A DNA stretch of 47,233 nt, taken from assembly GCA_007135125.1 (NCBI GenBank), contig SLJK01000050.1:1-47233 (forward strand), read 5' to 3'. A program made the position numbers and the translations under genes. The notes under the pieces were generated by a model that was not told where the DNA came from, ran no database searches, and was given only the letters and a program-made list of their open reading frames with translations. Positions 36,762 to 47,233 of this stretch are shown here, piece by piece; positions within the stretch are counted from its first letter, which is position 1, and each line of letters opens with the position of its first letter. This stretch comes from Syntrophomonadaceae bacterium. GTDB taxonomy: Bacteria; Bacillota; Dethiobacteria; DTU022; UBA8154.

Positions 36762-38027
36762 ATGCCTGTAGAAGAAAACAGTAATAGCTTACAATTGTTT
36801 GATCCTCAGATTGCCAAAGCTATTGAAGATGAAAAACGCAGACAGCAGGATAAGCTGATATTGATCGCTTCCGAAAATTGTGTTAGCAATGCTGTTCTGC
36901 AAGCTCAGGGTTCTATCCTTACTAACAAATATGCGGAAGGTTATCCCGGTCAGAGGTATTATGGGGGATGTGAATACGTTGATACTATCGAGGAATTGGC
37001 CAGGATAAGAGCTACAGACCTTTTTGGGGTAGACCATGCCAATGTGCAGCCTCATGCAGGGGCCCTTGCAAATTTAGCTGTATACGTTGCAGTCCTGCAG
37101 ACCGGGGACTCGGTACTGGGCATGGATAGGGCACACGGAGGGCACTTAACCCATGGCAGCCCTGTCAATATTTCCGGGATGTATTATAATTTTTACAGCT
37201 ATGGTGTAGATCCGGATAGCGGTTATTTAGATATGGAAGAGGTAAGGCGGATGGCCAAAAAGGTTTCGCCGCGCCTTATCGTAGCCGGTGCCAGTGCTTA
37301 TTCACGCGAAATTGATTTTTCTGCTTTTCATGATATTGCTCGCGAGGTAGGAGCATATCTAATGGTTGATATGGCTCATATTGCCGGGTTGATAGCAGCC
37401 GGCCTGCATTCCAATCCCGCCCCTTTTGCCGATTTTATTACCAGCACCACTCATAAAACCCTTCGTGGACCAAGGGGAGGACTGATCCTGTGTCGTCAGC
37501 AATTTGCCCGTGCTATAGACAAAGCTGTTTTCCCGGGCATACAGGGAGGACCGCTTATGCATATAGTGGCGGCCAAAGCAGTTGCTTTCAAAGAAGCAGA
37601 TACTGAGGAATTTCGTCTTTACCAGGAACAGGTCCTCAAGAATTCCAGAGCACTGGCTAAAGAAATGATAGAAATGGGATTTGAACTGCTCACCGGAGGC
37701 ACTGATAATCACCTTATCCTGGTAGACCTGCGCAGTAAAAACATTAGTGGGCAGGAAGCTGAAAGCTTGCTGGATGAAGTAGGCATAACGGTAAACAAAA
37801 ATGCTGTACCATTTGATGAGGAAAGTGCCCTGGTTACCAGCGGGATTCGTTTGGGCACCCCCTCTGTGACCTCCCGGGGCATGAAGGAAAAAGAGATGGA
37901 AACTATTGCCCAGCTTATCAATGATACTTTGGAGTCCCGCCAGGATCCCCTGGCCATTTCTAAAATAAAGCGCACTGTACGGGAAATGTGTGCGGATCAT
38001 CCCCTCTATCAGGATATTATTTCTTAA
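36762..38027 (+). CDS. glyA: Serine hydroxymethyltransferase
   Basis: A 421-residue PLP enzyme that converts serine and tetrahydrofolate to glycine and methylene-THF. The PLP lysine is K232 in [26 protein letters not shown] and [17 protein letters not shown] are diagnostic. The usual ASENF reads ASENC here. ATG 36762 has only a weak SD (CAGG). It is one of the C1 enzymes expected in an anaerobe. Confidence 0.96.
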   Translation: MPVEENSNSLQLFDPQIAKAIEDEKRRQQDKLILIASENCVSNAVLQAQGSILTNKYAEGYPGQRYYGGCEYVDTIEELARIRATDLFGVDHANVQPHAGALANLAVYVAVLQTGDSVLGMDRAHGGHLTHGSPVNISGMYYNFYSYGVDPDSGYLDMEEVRRMAKKVSPRLIVAGASAYSREIDFSAFHDIAREVGAYLMVDMAHIAGLIAAGLHSNPAPFADFITSTTHKTLRGPRGGLILCRQQFARAIDKAVFPGIQGGPLMHIVAAKAVAFKEADTEEFRLYQEQVLKNSRALAKEMIEMGFELLTGGTDNHLILVDLRSKNISGQEAESLLDEVGITVNKNAVPFDEESALVTSGIRLGTPSVTSRGMKEKEMETIAQLINDTLESRQDPLAISKIKRTVREMCADHPLYQDIIS

Positions 38028-38051
38028 TGTTTGTTAAGGAGAGAAAAGTGC

Positions 38052-38501
38052 TTGAGACCTTCCTGGGATAGTTATTTTTTAGAGATTTCCTCGGTTGTAG
38101 CCAATCGCTCTACCTGCCTGCGGAGAAAGGTGGGTGCTGTTTTGGTGAGGGATAAACGCTTGCTTACAACCGGATACAACGGGGCACCATCTTTTTTAAA
38201 GCACTGCCAGGAAATTGGATGTCTGCGCGAGGAGCAAAACATCCCTTCGGGGCAGCGCCATGAACTGTGTCGTGGGCTACACGCGGAGCAAAATGCTATT
38301 ATACAGGGAGCACTGCACGGGGTATCCATAAAAGGGGCCGATTTGTACTGCACTCATCATCCCTGCTCTTTATGTGCCAAAATGCTGGTTAACGCCGGCC
38401 TGGAAAAAGTTGTTTTAAAGGAAAGCTATCCTGACCATCTTGCTCAGGAAATATTTAAGGAAGCAGGGGTGCAGGTGATCAGCTTGCCAGGCTCAGTTTA
38501 A
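38052..38501 (+). CDS. dCMP/cytidine deaminase family protein (ComEB-like)
   Basis: A 149-residue zinc deaminase. The active site is HAEQNAI (His and catalytic Glu) with HHPCSLCAK (two Cys ligands). N-terminal [20 protein letters not shown] and the extra [20 protein letters not shown] insertion fit ComEB/dCMP deaminase, which supplies dUMP. TTG 38052 has AAGGAGAG 8 nt upstream; the longer frame from 38031 precedes that SD. 25 bp after glyA; dTMP synthesis from dUMP would use GlyA's methylene-THF. Confidence 0.9.
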   Translation: MRPSWDSYFLEISSVVANRSTCLRRKVGAVLVRDKRLLTTGYNGAPSFLKHCQEIGCLREEQNIPSGQRHELCRGLHAEQNAIIQGALHGVSIKGADLYCTHHPCSLCAKMLVNAGLEKVVLKESYPDHLAQEIFKEAGVQVISLPGSV

Positions 38502-38632
38502 ACAGCTTTTTTTGCTTCTGTAACCCCTTTTGCAGCGGTGAGTGGTCTGCTATTATCTAGGGGCTAAGCAGAAGAGACATCTCCGTTAGCGAAGCATCTG
38601 TCATTGCAGCCACCCGTGCTCTCATAAAAGAT

Positions 38633-38653
38633 TTTAAGCTTTAAGCTTTAAAA
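38633..38653 (+). repeat. Triple 7-bp direct repeat before the atp operon
   Basis: TTTAAGC, TTTAAGC, TTTAAAA in tandem, within the 196-bp gap before atpZ. The gap also has an imperfect hairpin TCTGCT/AGCAGA (about 38547-38573). I could not define a confident promoter here. Confidence 0.4.
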
Positions 38654-38697
38654 TTTAGTATTAATTTGAAGAATAAATTTTTGAGAAAAAAAGGATT

Positions 38698-38970
38698 TTG
38701 CAGAAGCCTATCGAAAAGTTAGCAAGGTGGCAAAGCAGTGATTTGCAAATGGGTGATCTCTTGAGTGTATTCAGGTGGAAAGATTTGCAATCCCTGGCAC
38801 TGGTAGGGCAACTGGGTCTGGTTATTATCGGCCCGGCACTGGTAGGTATTTGGCTGGGGAGCTTTCTGGCAAATTATGTAGGTCATGCGCTAGTTTTGGT
38901 GGTAGTAGGTATGCTGTTGGGGCTTATCGGCGGGGCCATGCGCGCTTATAAGATACTGATGAAGAAGTAA
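38698..38970 (+). CDS. atpZ: AtpZ-type F1Fo accessory membrane protein
   Basis: A 90-residue protein with two membrane spans (about 35-57 and 62-84) joined by a short loop, as in the AtpZ/AtpQ family that accompanies AtpI and is proposed to help Mg2+/Ca2+ supply or c-ring assembly. The span glycine pattern (GPALVGIWLGSFL; GMLLGLIGGAMRAYK) is typical. TTG start at 38698 after AAAGG. First gene of the ATP synthase operon. Confidence 0.75.
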   Translation: MQKPIEKLARWQSSDLQMGDLLSVFRWKDLQSLALVGQLGLVIIGPALVGIWLGSFLANYVGHALVLVVVGMLLGLIGGAMRAYKILMKK

Positions 38971-38987
38971 AGGGGCAGGGATTAGGA

Positions 38988-39377
38988 ATGGATGATTTTT
39001 ATGCCTTTAGGCTGCAGATGGCCAAGCAATTTTTGCTGCTTTACCTTTTGCTGGTCGCAGTGCCACTGTTTACCGGAAACTGGCCGGGGGCATATGGTTT
39101 AACTTTTGGCACTATAATGGCTCTTCTAAATTTTTTTTTGTTGGCCAGCACACTGGAAAAATCAATGAACATGGAGCCCCAAAAAGCCCGCTTTTATGTA
39201 ACATTCCAGTATCTTGTTAGGTACGGTGTGTTTTTTTTGGTAATACTAATAGCTATGATGCGCGCCGATATGCATTTTGCCTGGGCTGTTGCAGGTCTGC
39301 TGATTCCCAAAGCGGTGATACTGGTGGGGAATCTTTTTTCTTTCAGGAAACAGCAGCATGGCTCGAAGCAAGTATAA
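38988..39377 (+). CDS. atpI: ATP synthase subunit I
   Basis: A 129-residue, four-helix membrane protein of the AtpI/UncI family, a chaperone for c-ring assembly. Helices at about 12-30, 32-52, 68-88, 95-115; glycine-containing LTFGTIMALLNFFLLA is typical. ATG 38988 after AGGGGCAGGG. 17 bp after atpZ. Confidence 0.8.
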   Translation: MDDFYAFRLQMAKQFLLLYLLLVAVPLFTGNWPGAYGLTFGTIMALLNFFLLASTLEKSMNMEPQKARFYVTFQYLVRYGVFFLVILIAMMRADMHFAWAVAGLLIPKAVILVGNLFSFRKQQHGSKQV

Positions 39378-39382
39378 TATAT

Positions 39383-39423
39383 GAAAGGGGGGAAGAAAAT
39401 CGGTTTAAACCCGTTTTAAACCG
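39383..39423 (+). promoter_or_regulatory. Strong SD followed by a stem-loop upstream of atpB
   Basis: GAAAGGGGGGAAG (39383-39395) is the best SD in the region but is 37 nt before the atpB ATG. Between them CGGTTTAAA (39401-39409) and TTTAAACCG (39415-39423) form a perfect 9-bp stem with loop CCCGT. Folding would bring SD and AUG to an effective distance of about 15 nt. A 12-codon frame (ATG 39381 to TAA 39417-39419) overlaps the same elements. Confidence 0.5.
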
Positions 39424-39432
39424 GGCGTAATT

Positions 39433-40089
39433 ATGGATGTAACAGATATTCAAATAAATACTTATATGACGTTAAACGATATGCCCTTTATTACGAATAC
39501 AGTTGTAATTACCTGGGGTATTGCTTTGCTTCTGTTTGCTCTTTCCATTCTCACCACCCGGAGAATGAAGGCTGTTCCCGGAACGCTGCAGCTTTTTATG
39601 GAACTGATCATTGAAGGTATTCACTGGTTGGTTGATAAAACCATGGGCAGCGATAAAAGAAATTTTGCCCCGTACATGCTGGCTCTTTCTCTCTATATGC
39701 TTATCGCAAATCTTACCGGACTGGTAGTGGTGAGGCAGCCTACTGCCGATCTTAATACTACTTTTGCCCTGGCTGCCATTACTTTTGTTATGGTTCATTT
39801 CAACGGGTTTAGAATGAAGAAGCTGCGCTATATCAAGGGCTTTTTTGAACCTTTGCCTTTTATGTTTCCGTTAAATATTATCAGTGAAATAGCCCTGCCT
39901 ATTTCACTGAGCTTCCGTCTTTTCGGTAATATGCTGGGAAGTTTGATTATCATGTTTATGCTTTACCATTTTGCTCCTCCCCTGGCACCTATCATTGGAC
40001 ATGCCTATTTTGACGTTTTTGCAGGTGTTATTCAAACTTTTATTTTTGTCATGTTAACAATGACTTTCGTAAGCCTGGCCATGGAATAA
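39433..40089 (+). CDS. atpB: F1Fo ATP synthase subunit a
   Basis: A 218-residue stator subunit that forms the ion half-channels with the c-ring. Five or six helices are visible. The essential stator arginine is R162 in SLSFRLFGNMLGS. The C-terminal helix VFAGVIQTFIFVMLTMTFVSLA is typical. ATG 39433 has only GGGCG nearby; a much stronger SD sits upstream of a stem-loop. Confidence 0.93.
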   Translation: MDVTDIQINTYMTLNDMPFITNTVVITWGIALLLFALSILTTRRMKAVPGTLQLFMELIIEGIHWLVDKTMGSDKRNFAPYMLALSLYMLIANLTGLVVVRQPTADLNTTFALAAITFVMVHFNGFRMKKLRYIKGFFEPLPFMFPLNIISEIALPISLSFRLFGNMLGSLIIMFMLYHFAPPLAPIIGHAYFDVFAGVIQTFIFVMLTMTFVSLAME

Positions 40090-40138
40090 GATTTTAATAG
40101 CAGCGTGTTTATGTAAATTAAGAAAGGGGGGAAAACGG

Positions 40139-40690
40139 TTGTATGTTTTACTGCAGTTTATCCTAGATTCAGGCTTTGACTGGTTGGCTGAACAGGACCC
40201 CATGGCTCTTCTTCTGGCATCTTCCGCATTGGCAGCAGGTATTGCCATGATAGGAAGAATCGGGACAGGTATTGGTCAGGGATATGCGGCGGGAAAGGGA
40301 GCAGAAGGTGCTGCGGTTAACCCTAAATCACTGCGGCAAACTACTTTCGTTATGCTTCTAAGCCAGGCTGTTACCGAAACATCGGGAATATTTTGCCTGG
40401 TAATAGCGCTGCTTCTGCTCTACGCTAATCCTTTGTTAGGCTCAGCCGGCACAGTTATTGTTTTGGTAGCTTCCACTCTGGCCGTGGGGCTCAGTATGAT
40501 CTCCGCCTTTGGTCCAGGTGTGGGCCAGGGCTACGCCGGGGGGCAGGCTGTGGAAGCAGTGTCCTATAGGCCCCGATTTTCCGGTCCAATTTTGCGTATT
40601 TTTCTGGTGGGCCAGGCTATCAGCCAGTCCAAGGTTGTTTATGCTTTGATTATTGCTTTAATTCTTCTTTACGCTAATCCGTTAATATAA
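40139..40690 (+). CDS. atpE: ATP synthase c subunit, duplicated double-hairpin form with one carboxylate
   Basis: A 183-residue, four-helix protein made of two fused c-type hairpins. Hairpin 1 (about 22-98) has [14 protein letters not shown] with Q47, and the ion-binding E80 in AVTETSGIF. Hairpin 2 (about 104-183) has GPGVGQGYAGG with Q130, but the carboxylate is Gln (Q163 in AISQSKVVY). Each hairpin ends in LLLYANPL or LILLYANPL. V-type rotors use such four-helix subunits; an F-type operon carrying one next to a normal c subunit is known from Acetobacterium woodii. The TTG start at 40139 has the SD AAAGGGGGG 7 nt upstream and gives a 21-residue polar N-terminus. Confidence 0.92.
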   Translation: MYVLLQFILDSGFDWLAEQDPMALLLASSALAAGIAMIGRIGTGIGQGYAAGKGAEGAAVNPKSLRQTTFVMLLSQAVTETSGIFCLVIALLLLYANPLLGSAGTVIVLVASTLAVGLSMISAFGPGVGQGYAGGQAVEAVSYRPRFSGPILRIFLVGQAISQSKVVYALIIALILLYANPLI

Positions 40691-40987
<297 letters not shown>

Positions 40988-41076
40988 TTGCATTTTTTTT
41001 GTTAAACAGAAAAAACATAGGGAATTCTGTCTAACGGTTTTAGTACATCTAGTTTTACAGGGAAGGGGGGTTTGCA

Positions 41077-41610
41077 GTGGACAGTATTTTTTTCGCACAG
41101 GTTGCAAAAAGCACCATAGGTGGAGTGGTAACCATAGACTACACTATCCTGTGGCAGATTTTTAACATGTTTATTATTTACCTTTTAATACGGCGTTATC
41201 TTTATAAACCGCTGGTTGGTTTTGTAGAGAATAGAAAGAAGGGCATAGAAGACGATTTAAAATATGCAGAGCAAGAAAAGCAAGAAGCGCAAAAATTAAA
41301 AGAGGAGTACGAAAAAAGTATCAGGGCTGCAAATCAGGAGGCCAGGGAGATATTGAACAAGGCCACCAGGGAAAGCGAAGAAATAATTGCAGAAGGAAAG
41401 AGGCAGGCCAAGCAGCAGGCTGAAGATATGATAGCCCGTGCTCAAGAAGAGCTGGAGCTGAAAAAAGAAAAGATGTTTAAGGAGCTCAAGGATGAGGTTG
41501 CCTTTATTTCTGTGCGTATCGCTGAGCGAATTATTGAGACCAAGATTGATGCCGCTTCACAACGCCAGCTGGTTGAAAGGCACCTTAAAGAGGTGAAACG
41601 AGTCTCATGA
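41077..41610 (+). CDS. atpF: ATP synthase subunit b
   Basis: A 177-residue peripheral-stalk subunit: an N-terminal membrane helix (YTILWQIFNMFIIYLLIRRYL, about 22-42) and a long charged coiled coil (about 55-150) that binds delta. GTG 41077 after AAGGGGGG. Its last four bases overlap the atpH start (ATGA). Confidence 0.94.
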   Translation: MDSIFFAQVAKSTIGGVVTIDYTILWQIFNMFIIYLLIRRYLYKPLVGFVENRKKGIEDDLKYAEQEKQEAQKLKEEYEKSIRAANQEAREILNKATRESEEIIAEGKRQAKQQAEDMIARAQEELELKKEKMFKELKDEVAFISVRIAERIIETKIDAASQRQLVERHLKEVKRVS

Positions 41611-42140
41611 CCCCCAAAGGTATAGCCCAAAGATATGCCCAGGCTCTTTTCTCCACCATGAAAAAGAAAGACGAAGTGGATACGGCGCTGGAAAATTATC
41701 GGACCCTTTTGTCTTTCCTGGAGGAAAACGAGGAGATAAAACAATTTTTATACCGTTTTCCGGTTAAGCGAGCTCTAAAAAAAGAAATAATTAGAAAGCT
41801 AAGTTCTGAATTCTCGACAGATTTTGCCCGCTTCCTTCTTCTGCTGGTGGAAAAGCATAGGTTTTATTTATTAGAGCTTATCTACCGGTTTTATCTGCAG
41901 ATGGTGAATGAAGATCAGGGGAAGGTTTTGGCTCATATTTCGACTCCGCTTCCCCTGGAGGAAGATCAGGCCGAAGAGATTGTTAGTATATTGGGGGAAA
42001 TGAGCGGTAAAGAAGTCCAGCTGGAAGAAGAAGTAAAAGAGGAGATCAAAGGAGGTTTTATTATTCGCCTGGGAGATCAACTCTTTGATGCCAGCGTAAC
42101 TACCCAGCTAGAAAGGTTGTATCGCGAACTTACTGCATGA
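41607..42140 (+). CDS. atpH: ATP synthase subunit delta
   Basis: A 177-residue delta subunit joining b to the top of F1. RYAQALFSTMKKK is the N-terminal helix, and the C-terminal GGFIIRLGDQLFDASVTTQLERL carries the conserved G-x-x-x-R-x-G-D-x-x-x-D pattern. ATG 41607 overlaps the atpF stop, so translation is coupled. Confidence 0.95.
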   Translation: MTPKGIAQRYAQALFSTMKKKDEVDTALENYRTLLSFLEENEEIKQFLYRFPVKRALKKEIIRKLSSEFSTDFARFLLLLVEKHRFYLLELIYRFYLQMVNEDQGKVLAHISTPLPLEEDQAEEIVSILGEMSGKEVQLEEEVKEEIKGGFIIRLGDQLFDASVTTQLERLYRELTA

Positions 42141-42190
42141 TATATCCATAGCCCTTGACTTTTTATTAAGATTAGAGGTGGTTCAAAAAA

Positions 42191-43732
42191 ATGAATGTAC
42201 GTCCGGATGAAATAAGTTCTTTACTGCAACAGCAGATTGAGGGTTTTGAAAAGAGCCTGGAGTTAGTGGATGTAGGAACTGTCATCTACATCGGTGATGG
42301 AGTGGCACGTATTTACGGGCTGGAGAAATGTATGGCCGGTGAGCTCCTGGAATTCCCCGGCGGGGTGATGGGAATGGCTCTTAACCTGGAAGTGGATAAC
42401 ATTGGCTGTGTGTTGCTGGGAGACTATAAAAAGGTTAAAGAAGGAGATATGGTTAAGAGGACCGGAAAAATTGCCCAGGTTCCTGCAGGAGAAGCCATGG
42501 TGGGCCGGGTTGTCAATGCCCTGGGTGAACCCATTGATGGCAAGGGACCTGTTAAAACAGAAGCGTTTCGCCCCATGGAGCGTATTGCGCCAGGGGTTAC
42601 TCACAGGCAACCGGTGAAAGAGCCGCTGCAGACCGGGCTCAAGGCTATTGATTCCATGATTCCCATCGGTCGCGGGCAAAGGGAGCTAATTATCGGGGAC
42701 CGTGGTACCGGCAAGACGGCAATTCCCCTGGACGCCATTATTAACCAGAAGGATACTGATGTTTACTGCATCTATGTAGCTATCGGACAAAAACGGTCCC
42801 GGGTAGCCGCCGTGGCACAGATACTGGAAGATCATGGTGCCATGGAGTATACCACCATTGTAGCTGCTACGGCCAGTGAACCGGCTCCACTATTATACAT
42901 TGCTCCCTATGCGGGCTGCGCTATAGGTGAAGAATTTATGGATAACGGCAAGCATGTGTTGGTAGTCTACGACGATCTTTCCAAGCATGCTATTGCTTAC
43001 AGAGAGCTTTCCTTGTTGCTTCGCCGTCCTCCAGGCCGGGAAGCTTATCCCGGGGATATTTTCTATCTTCATTCCCGGCTGCTGGAGAGAGCTGCCAAAT
43101 ACAGCGACGAACTGGGCGGCGGTTCACTCACGGCTCTTCCTATCATCGAAACCCAGGAGGGAGATGTCTCCGCTTATATTCCTACAAACGTTATTTCCAT
43201 TACCGACGGTCAGATTTACCTGGAAAGGGAACTGTTTTTTGCCGGTGTGCGCCCCGCGGTGAACGTGGGTCTTTCTGTATCCAGGGTTGGAGGAAATGCT
43301 CAGAACAAGGGGATGAAAAGAGTTGCCGGGCGGTTGCGGCTGGACCTGGCCCAGTTCAGGGAGCTGGAGTCTTTTGCCCAATTTGGGACCGAATTGGATA
43401 AGGCAACTCAGGCTCGTCTGCGGCGGGGAGAAAGATTGGTAGAGATTTTGAAGCAGGAACAGTATGTTCCTATTCCCGTGGAGAAGCAGATAATGATACT
43501 TTTTGCCGGGACCACCGGTCTTCTAGATGAGGTTCCTGTAGAAGAGATCAAACAATTTGAGCAGGAGATGTTTCGCTTCATGGACAATAATTACCCCCGC
43601 ATAGCCCAGACAATAAAAGAGACAGCAGACCTGACGGATGATATTGAATCTGAACTGCGCAGTGCCGTTGAAGAGTTCAAAAAATCGTTTCTGTCGCAAG
43701 CAGAATCCATGAAAGAACAGGCTACAGCATAG
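42191..43732 (+). CDS. atpA: ATP synthase subunit alpha
   Basis: A 513-residue non-catalytic nucleotide-binding subunit. The P-loop GDRGTGKT is at 169-176. The N-terminal barrel ([17 protein letters not shown]), [12 protein letters not shown], and the signature [17 protein letters not shown] (arginine finger region) are complete. ATG 42191 after GAGGTGG. No deviation from the family. Confidence 0.97.
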   Translation: MNVRPDEISSLLQQQIEGFEKSLELVDVGTVIYIGDGVARIYGLEKCMAGELLEFPGGVMGMALNLEVDNIGCVLLGDYKKVKEGDMVKRTGKIAQVPAGEAMVGRVVNALGEPIDGKGPVKTEAFRPMERIAPGVTHRQPVKEPLQTGLKAIDSMIPIGRGQRELIIGDRGTGKTAIPLDAIINQKDTDVYCIYVAIGQKRSRVAAVAQILEDHGAMEYTTIVAATASEPAPLLYIAPYAGCAIGEEFMDNGKHVLVVYDDLSKHAIAYRELSLLLRRPPGREAYPGDIFYLHSRLLERAAKYSDELGGGSLTALPIIETQEGDVSAYIPTNVISITDGQIYLERELFFAGVRPAVNVGLSVSRVGGNAQNKGMKRVAGRLRLDLAQFRELESFAQFGTELDKATQARLRRGERLVEILKQEQYVPIPVEKQIMILFAGTTGLLDEVPVEEIKQFEQEMFRFMDNNYPRIAQTIKETADLTDDIESELRSAVEEFKKSFLSQAESMKEQATA

Positions 43733-43770
43733 AGTTGTTTGACCAGGTCTTGCCAAAGGTGGGATAAGCA

Positions 43771-44703
43771 GTGCGTGGAACAAGAGAAATTAAGACGCGT
43801 ATAAAAAGCGTACAGAGCACCCAAAAAATTACCAGGGCCATGGAAATGGTGGCTGCAGCCAAGCTGCGGCGGGCTGAGGAAAGGGCAGAAGCCGCTCGTC
43901 CTTATGCCAGGAGTATTAAGAATTCCATTGCCCGCATTTTGGAGAATACTATAGGTATTGACAGTCCACTGATGGAAGCAAGAGATTCTACCAAAAAATG
44001 TCTTGTAGTTTACTCTTCCGACAGAGGGCTTTGTGGAAGTTACAATACCAATATTTTGCGTAGAGCTGTTTTGGAGGCAGAAAAATACCCAAAGGAGCAG
44101 GTATCCATTGTTGCTATCGGCCGCAAGGCCAGGGATTTTTTTAGGCGTAGAGAGTACAATATAATCAGGGAATTTCTTGATATTGAAGACCGCCCGGGGA
44201 TCGAGCGTACTCGGGAATTGGTTACTTACCTCCTGGAGCTTTTTAATGAAGGTGAAGCGGGTGAAATTTACCTGCTTTACAATGAATTCGTTAATGTAAT
44301 GATACACCATCCTCGTTGCTTACAACTATTACCTGTGGCAAGCGATGCAATAAAAATAGGAGAAGAAGAAAAAGCAGAAGTGGTGGAAGGAGAGCGGCAG
44401 ACAAAGGAGCAGCAGCAAAGAAATGAGGCAGCTGCAGAAGAGCTTATATATCAGTTTGAACCGGAGCCAGAAATTGTGCTGGAGGCTCTTCTTTCCCGTT
44501 TACTTAACAGCCTTGTTTTAACTGCTTTCCTGGAGGCCAAGGCTTCTGAGCTAGGTTCGCGGATGACTGCCATGAAAACTGCAACAGAGAATGCCAAGGA
44601 TATGATCGCCAGACTCACCCTGGAGTATAATAAAGCTCGTCAGGGTGCAATAACCCAGGAAATCCTGGAGATTGTCAATACATCTGAAGCGCTGTCCAAG
44701 TAA
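43771..44703 (+). CDS. atpG: ATP synthase subunit gamma
   Basis: A 310-residue rotor shaft subunit. The N-terminal helix (REIKTRIKSVQSTQKITRAMEM, in parts REIKTRIKSV and QSTQKITRAMEM), SSDRGLCGSYN, and the C-terminal helix ending RQGAITQEILEIVNTSEAL are typical. A charged insert rich in Glu, Gln and Lys at about 197-224 makes it some 20 residues longer than the usual 285-290. GTG start at 43771. Confidence 0.95.
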   Translation: MRGTREIKTRIKSVQSTQKITRAMEMVAAAKLRRAEERAEAARPYARSIKNSIARILENTIGIDSPLMEARDSTKKCLVVYSSDRGLCGSYNTNILRRAVLEAEKYPKEQVSIVAIGRKARDFFRRREYNIIREFLDIEDRPGIERTRELVTYLLELFNEGEAGEIYLLYNEFVNVMIHHPRCLQLLPVASDAIKIGEEEKAEVVEGERQTKEQQQRNEAAAEELIYQFEPEPEIVLEALLSRLLNSLVLTAFLEAKASELGSRMTAMKTATENAKDMIARLTLEYNKARQGAITQEILEIVNTSEALSK

Positions 44704-44741
44704 TCATGCTTAAGGCAGCGAGAAATTTAGGGAAGGTTTAG

Positions 44742-46157
<1,416 letters not shown>

Positions 46158-46181
46158 AAATAATGCAAGGGGAGAAATTTC

Positions 46182-46601
46182 ATGGGGACTGATGTTCTGC
46201 TTAGAATAGTCACTCCGGAACGTATTGTATACGAAGACAGGGTGGATATGGTTATTGCCAGAGGTCTCGAAGGAGATCTGGGAATTCTTTTCGACCACAA
46301 ACCCATGGTTACACCTTTAAAAATAGGTGTCTTGAAGATAAAGAAAGGCAAGAAGTTCCATCCTGTTGCTATCAGCGGTGGAGGAGTTTTGGAGATTAAA
46401 ACGGACCTTATTACAGTACTGGCTGATGCGGCGGAATTGCCGGAAGAGATTGACGTGGAAAGAGCCCGTGCTGCCAGGAAAAAGGCTGAAGATTTGTTAG
46501 CACGGGGAGAAGATAGTGATGTTGATTGGGCCAGGGCCCAGGCAGCACTTCGAAGATCCATGGCGCGTCTAACAACTGTGGAAGAATATTACAAACATTA
46601 A
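46182..46601 (+). CDS. atpC: ATP synthase subunit epsilon
   Basis: A 139-residue epsilon subunit: beta-sandwich (RIVTPERIVYEDRVDMVIARGLEGDLGIL, in parts) and a C-terminal helical hairpin (ARAARKKAEDLL ... ALRRSMARL) that can inhibit ATP hydrolysis. ATG 46182 after AGGGGAG. Last gene of the operon, followed by a terminator. Confidence 0.95.
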   Translation: MGTDVLLRIVTPERIVYEDRVDMVIARGLEGDLGILFDHKPMVTPLKIGVLKIKKGKKFHPVAISGGGVLEIKTDLITVLADAAELPEEIDVERARAARKKAEDLLARGEDSDVDWARAQAALRRSMARLTTVEEYYKH

Positions 46602-46673
46602 TGATGGTTTTTTATTGTTATACCAGCTGCTAGCAAAGTTAATACTTCCCGGTTTGTATCAGGTTATTAAATC

Positions 46674-46702
46674 AAAGGCAGGGAATCGATCCCTGCCTTT
46701 CC
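46674..46702 (+). terminator. Terminator of the atp operon
   Basis: AAAGGCAGGGA (46674-46684), loop ATCGA, TCCCTGCCTTT (46690-46700): a perfect 11-bp stem, but the T-run is only three bases. Confidence 0.75.
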
Positions 46703-46798
46703 GTATGCGTCCCGTGCCATGTGGTTAGAGTTGAAACGATTAAACACAGTGCTCTGCTCAAATATTGATTAGCTTCTTATCCTGGTTGCAGCGTTTAA

Positions 46799-46827
46799 TT
46801 GACACTTAGAAATGATCGTGGGATAAT
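46799..46827 (+). promoter_or_regulatory. Near-consensus promoter of the small membrane protein gene
   Basis: TTGACA (46799-46804), 17-bp spacer, GATAAT (46822-46827). The best sigma-A promoter in the window, 62 bp before TTG 46889. Confidence 0.7.
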
Positions 46828-46888
46828 ATTTGCGTTGCTCTTTGTAAGCAGCAGATAGAAGCATATCTCCCCACAAAGGAGCTTAACC

Positions 46889-47113
46889 TTGGATCTTATT
46901 ATTACTCTCCTAATTGTTCTTCTGCTAATATTTTGGCCCAAGCTGGGAAAAATGCGCTATTATATTCTTCTTTTTGCGGGAGTTGCCTTTCTATTTTTTG
47001 CCTTGATTTTTGCTCCCATACTGCTTCTTACTCCCGTTTTTTATGTGGGGGTTTTTATTATTATCATACTTACTCTGTACAGGGGGATAATAAATAAAAG
47101 GAAAAATGATTAA
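46889..47113 (+). CDS. Small hydrophobic membrane protein, unknown
   Basis: A 74-residue protein with two or three membrane segments (about 2-16, 23-45, 48-66) and a basic C-terminus (RGIINKRKND). I do not recognise a family. TTG start at 46889 with AAAGGAG 6 nt upstream, preceded by a strong promoter, so it is very likely expressed. The remaining 120 bp of the window after it show nothing I can assign. Confidence 0.65.
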   Translation: MDLIITLLIVLLLIFWPKLGKMRYYILLFAGVAFLFFALIFAPILLLTPVFYVGVFIIIILTLYRGIINKRKND

Positions 47114-47233
47114 ATATTTTATTATCACAAACATGATCTGTAGCTGCATACATTTGCTGCGGTTTACTGCAGTTTTCTGCTGCTACCACCGGGCAAGGGC
47201 GTATGGAAAGGAATATCCCTGCCGATATTGAGC

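Noticed and set aside
38547-38573. Terminator or riboswitch in the gap before the atp operon
   Set aside because: Only a weak 6-bp stem without a T-run; no known riboswitch core could be recognised.

Overview
The window is a stretch of chromosome from an anaerobic, low-to-medium GC Firmicute of the Clostridia (a syntrophic, acetogenic or alkaliphilic relative of the Syntrophomonadales/Dethiobacter/Moorella type is my best guess). The evidence is gene order (rpsF-ssb-rpsR-rplI-dnaB, purA-walRK-yycHI-htrA-rlmH, rho-rpmE-yqhQ-prfA-prmC, rpiB-glyA-comEB-atp), strong purine-rich Shine-Dalgarno (SD) sites, frequent TTG/GTG starts, and a Na+-type F-ATPase. Almost every base is accounted for by core housekeeping genes. 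I found no rRNA, tRNA, CRISPR array, insertion sequence or prophage.

Layout. 1-7941: 3' part of ychF, an AI-2E-family membrane protein, the S6/SSB/S18/L9/DnaB cluster, an uncharacterised FAD protein and purA. 7942-8312: a 370-bp gap holding the decayed C-terminus of an M23 (LytM) peptidase, a perfect WalR box, and two hairpins, the second a terminator. 8313-17652: the cell-wall regulon walR-walK-yycH-yycI-murA-htrA, a phosphatase-superfamily metalloenzyme and rlmH. 17681-21805: cysK on the minus strand, a metallo-beta-lactamase hydrolase, then an arginine-to-spermidine module (pyruvoyl arginine decarboxylase, speE, speB). 21922-30888: pyrG, a Yip1-like membrane protein, transaldolase-like fsa, glpX, rho, rpmE, yqhQ, prfA and prmC. 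30885-34855: a nickel island with nikR, a Fur-family regulator, larE, and larB-larC on the minus strand. 35097-38501: threonylcarbamoyl-AMP synthase, rpiB, glyA and a dCMP deaminase. 38698-46601: a complete F1Fo ATP synthase operon. 46889-47113: a small membrane protein under a near-consensus promoter.

How the genes work together. PrmC methylates the GGQ glutamine of PrfA, encoded next to it. WalRK with YycH/YycI and HtrA form a wall-stress circuit next to murA, and a perfect WalR box points to autoregulation. ArgDC, SpeB and SpeE form a route from arginine through agmatine and putrescine to spermidine, lacking only the decarboxylated-SAM supply (speD) in this window. LarB, LarC and LarE make the nickel-pincer cofactor, beside a NikR nickel sensor but without LarA.

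The most notable feature is in the ATP synthase operon. Besides a standard 89-residue Na+-type c subunit it encodes a 183-residue double-hairpin c subunit. Hairpin 1 keeps the ion-binding Glu (E80) and hairpin 2 has Gln (Q163) instead. This predicts a mixed rotor ring of the F/V hybrid kind known from Acetobacterium woodii. Other points of interest are a likely CTG start on walR, an acidic insert in YycH, and a stem-loop between a strong Shine-Dalgarno sequence and the atpB start.
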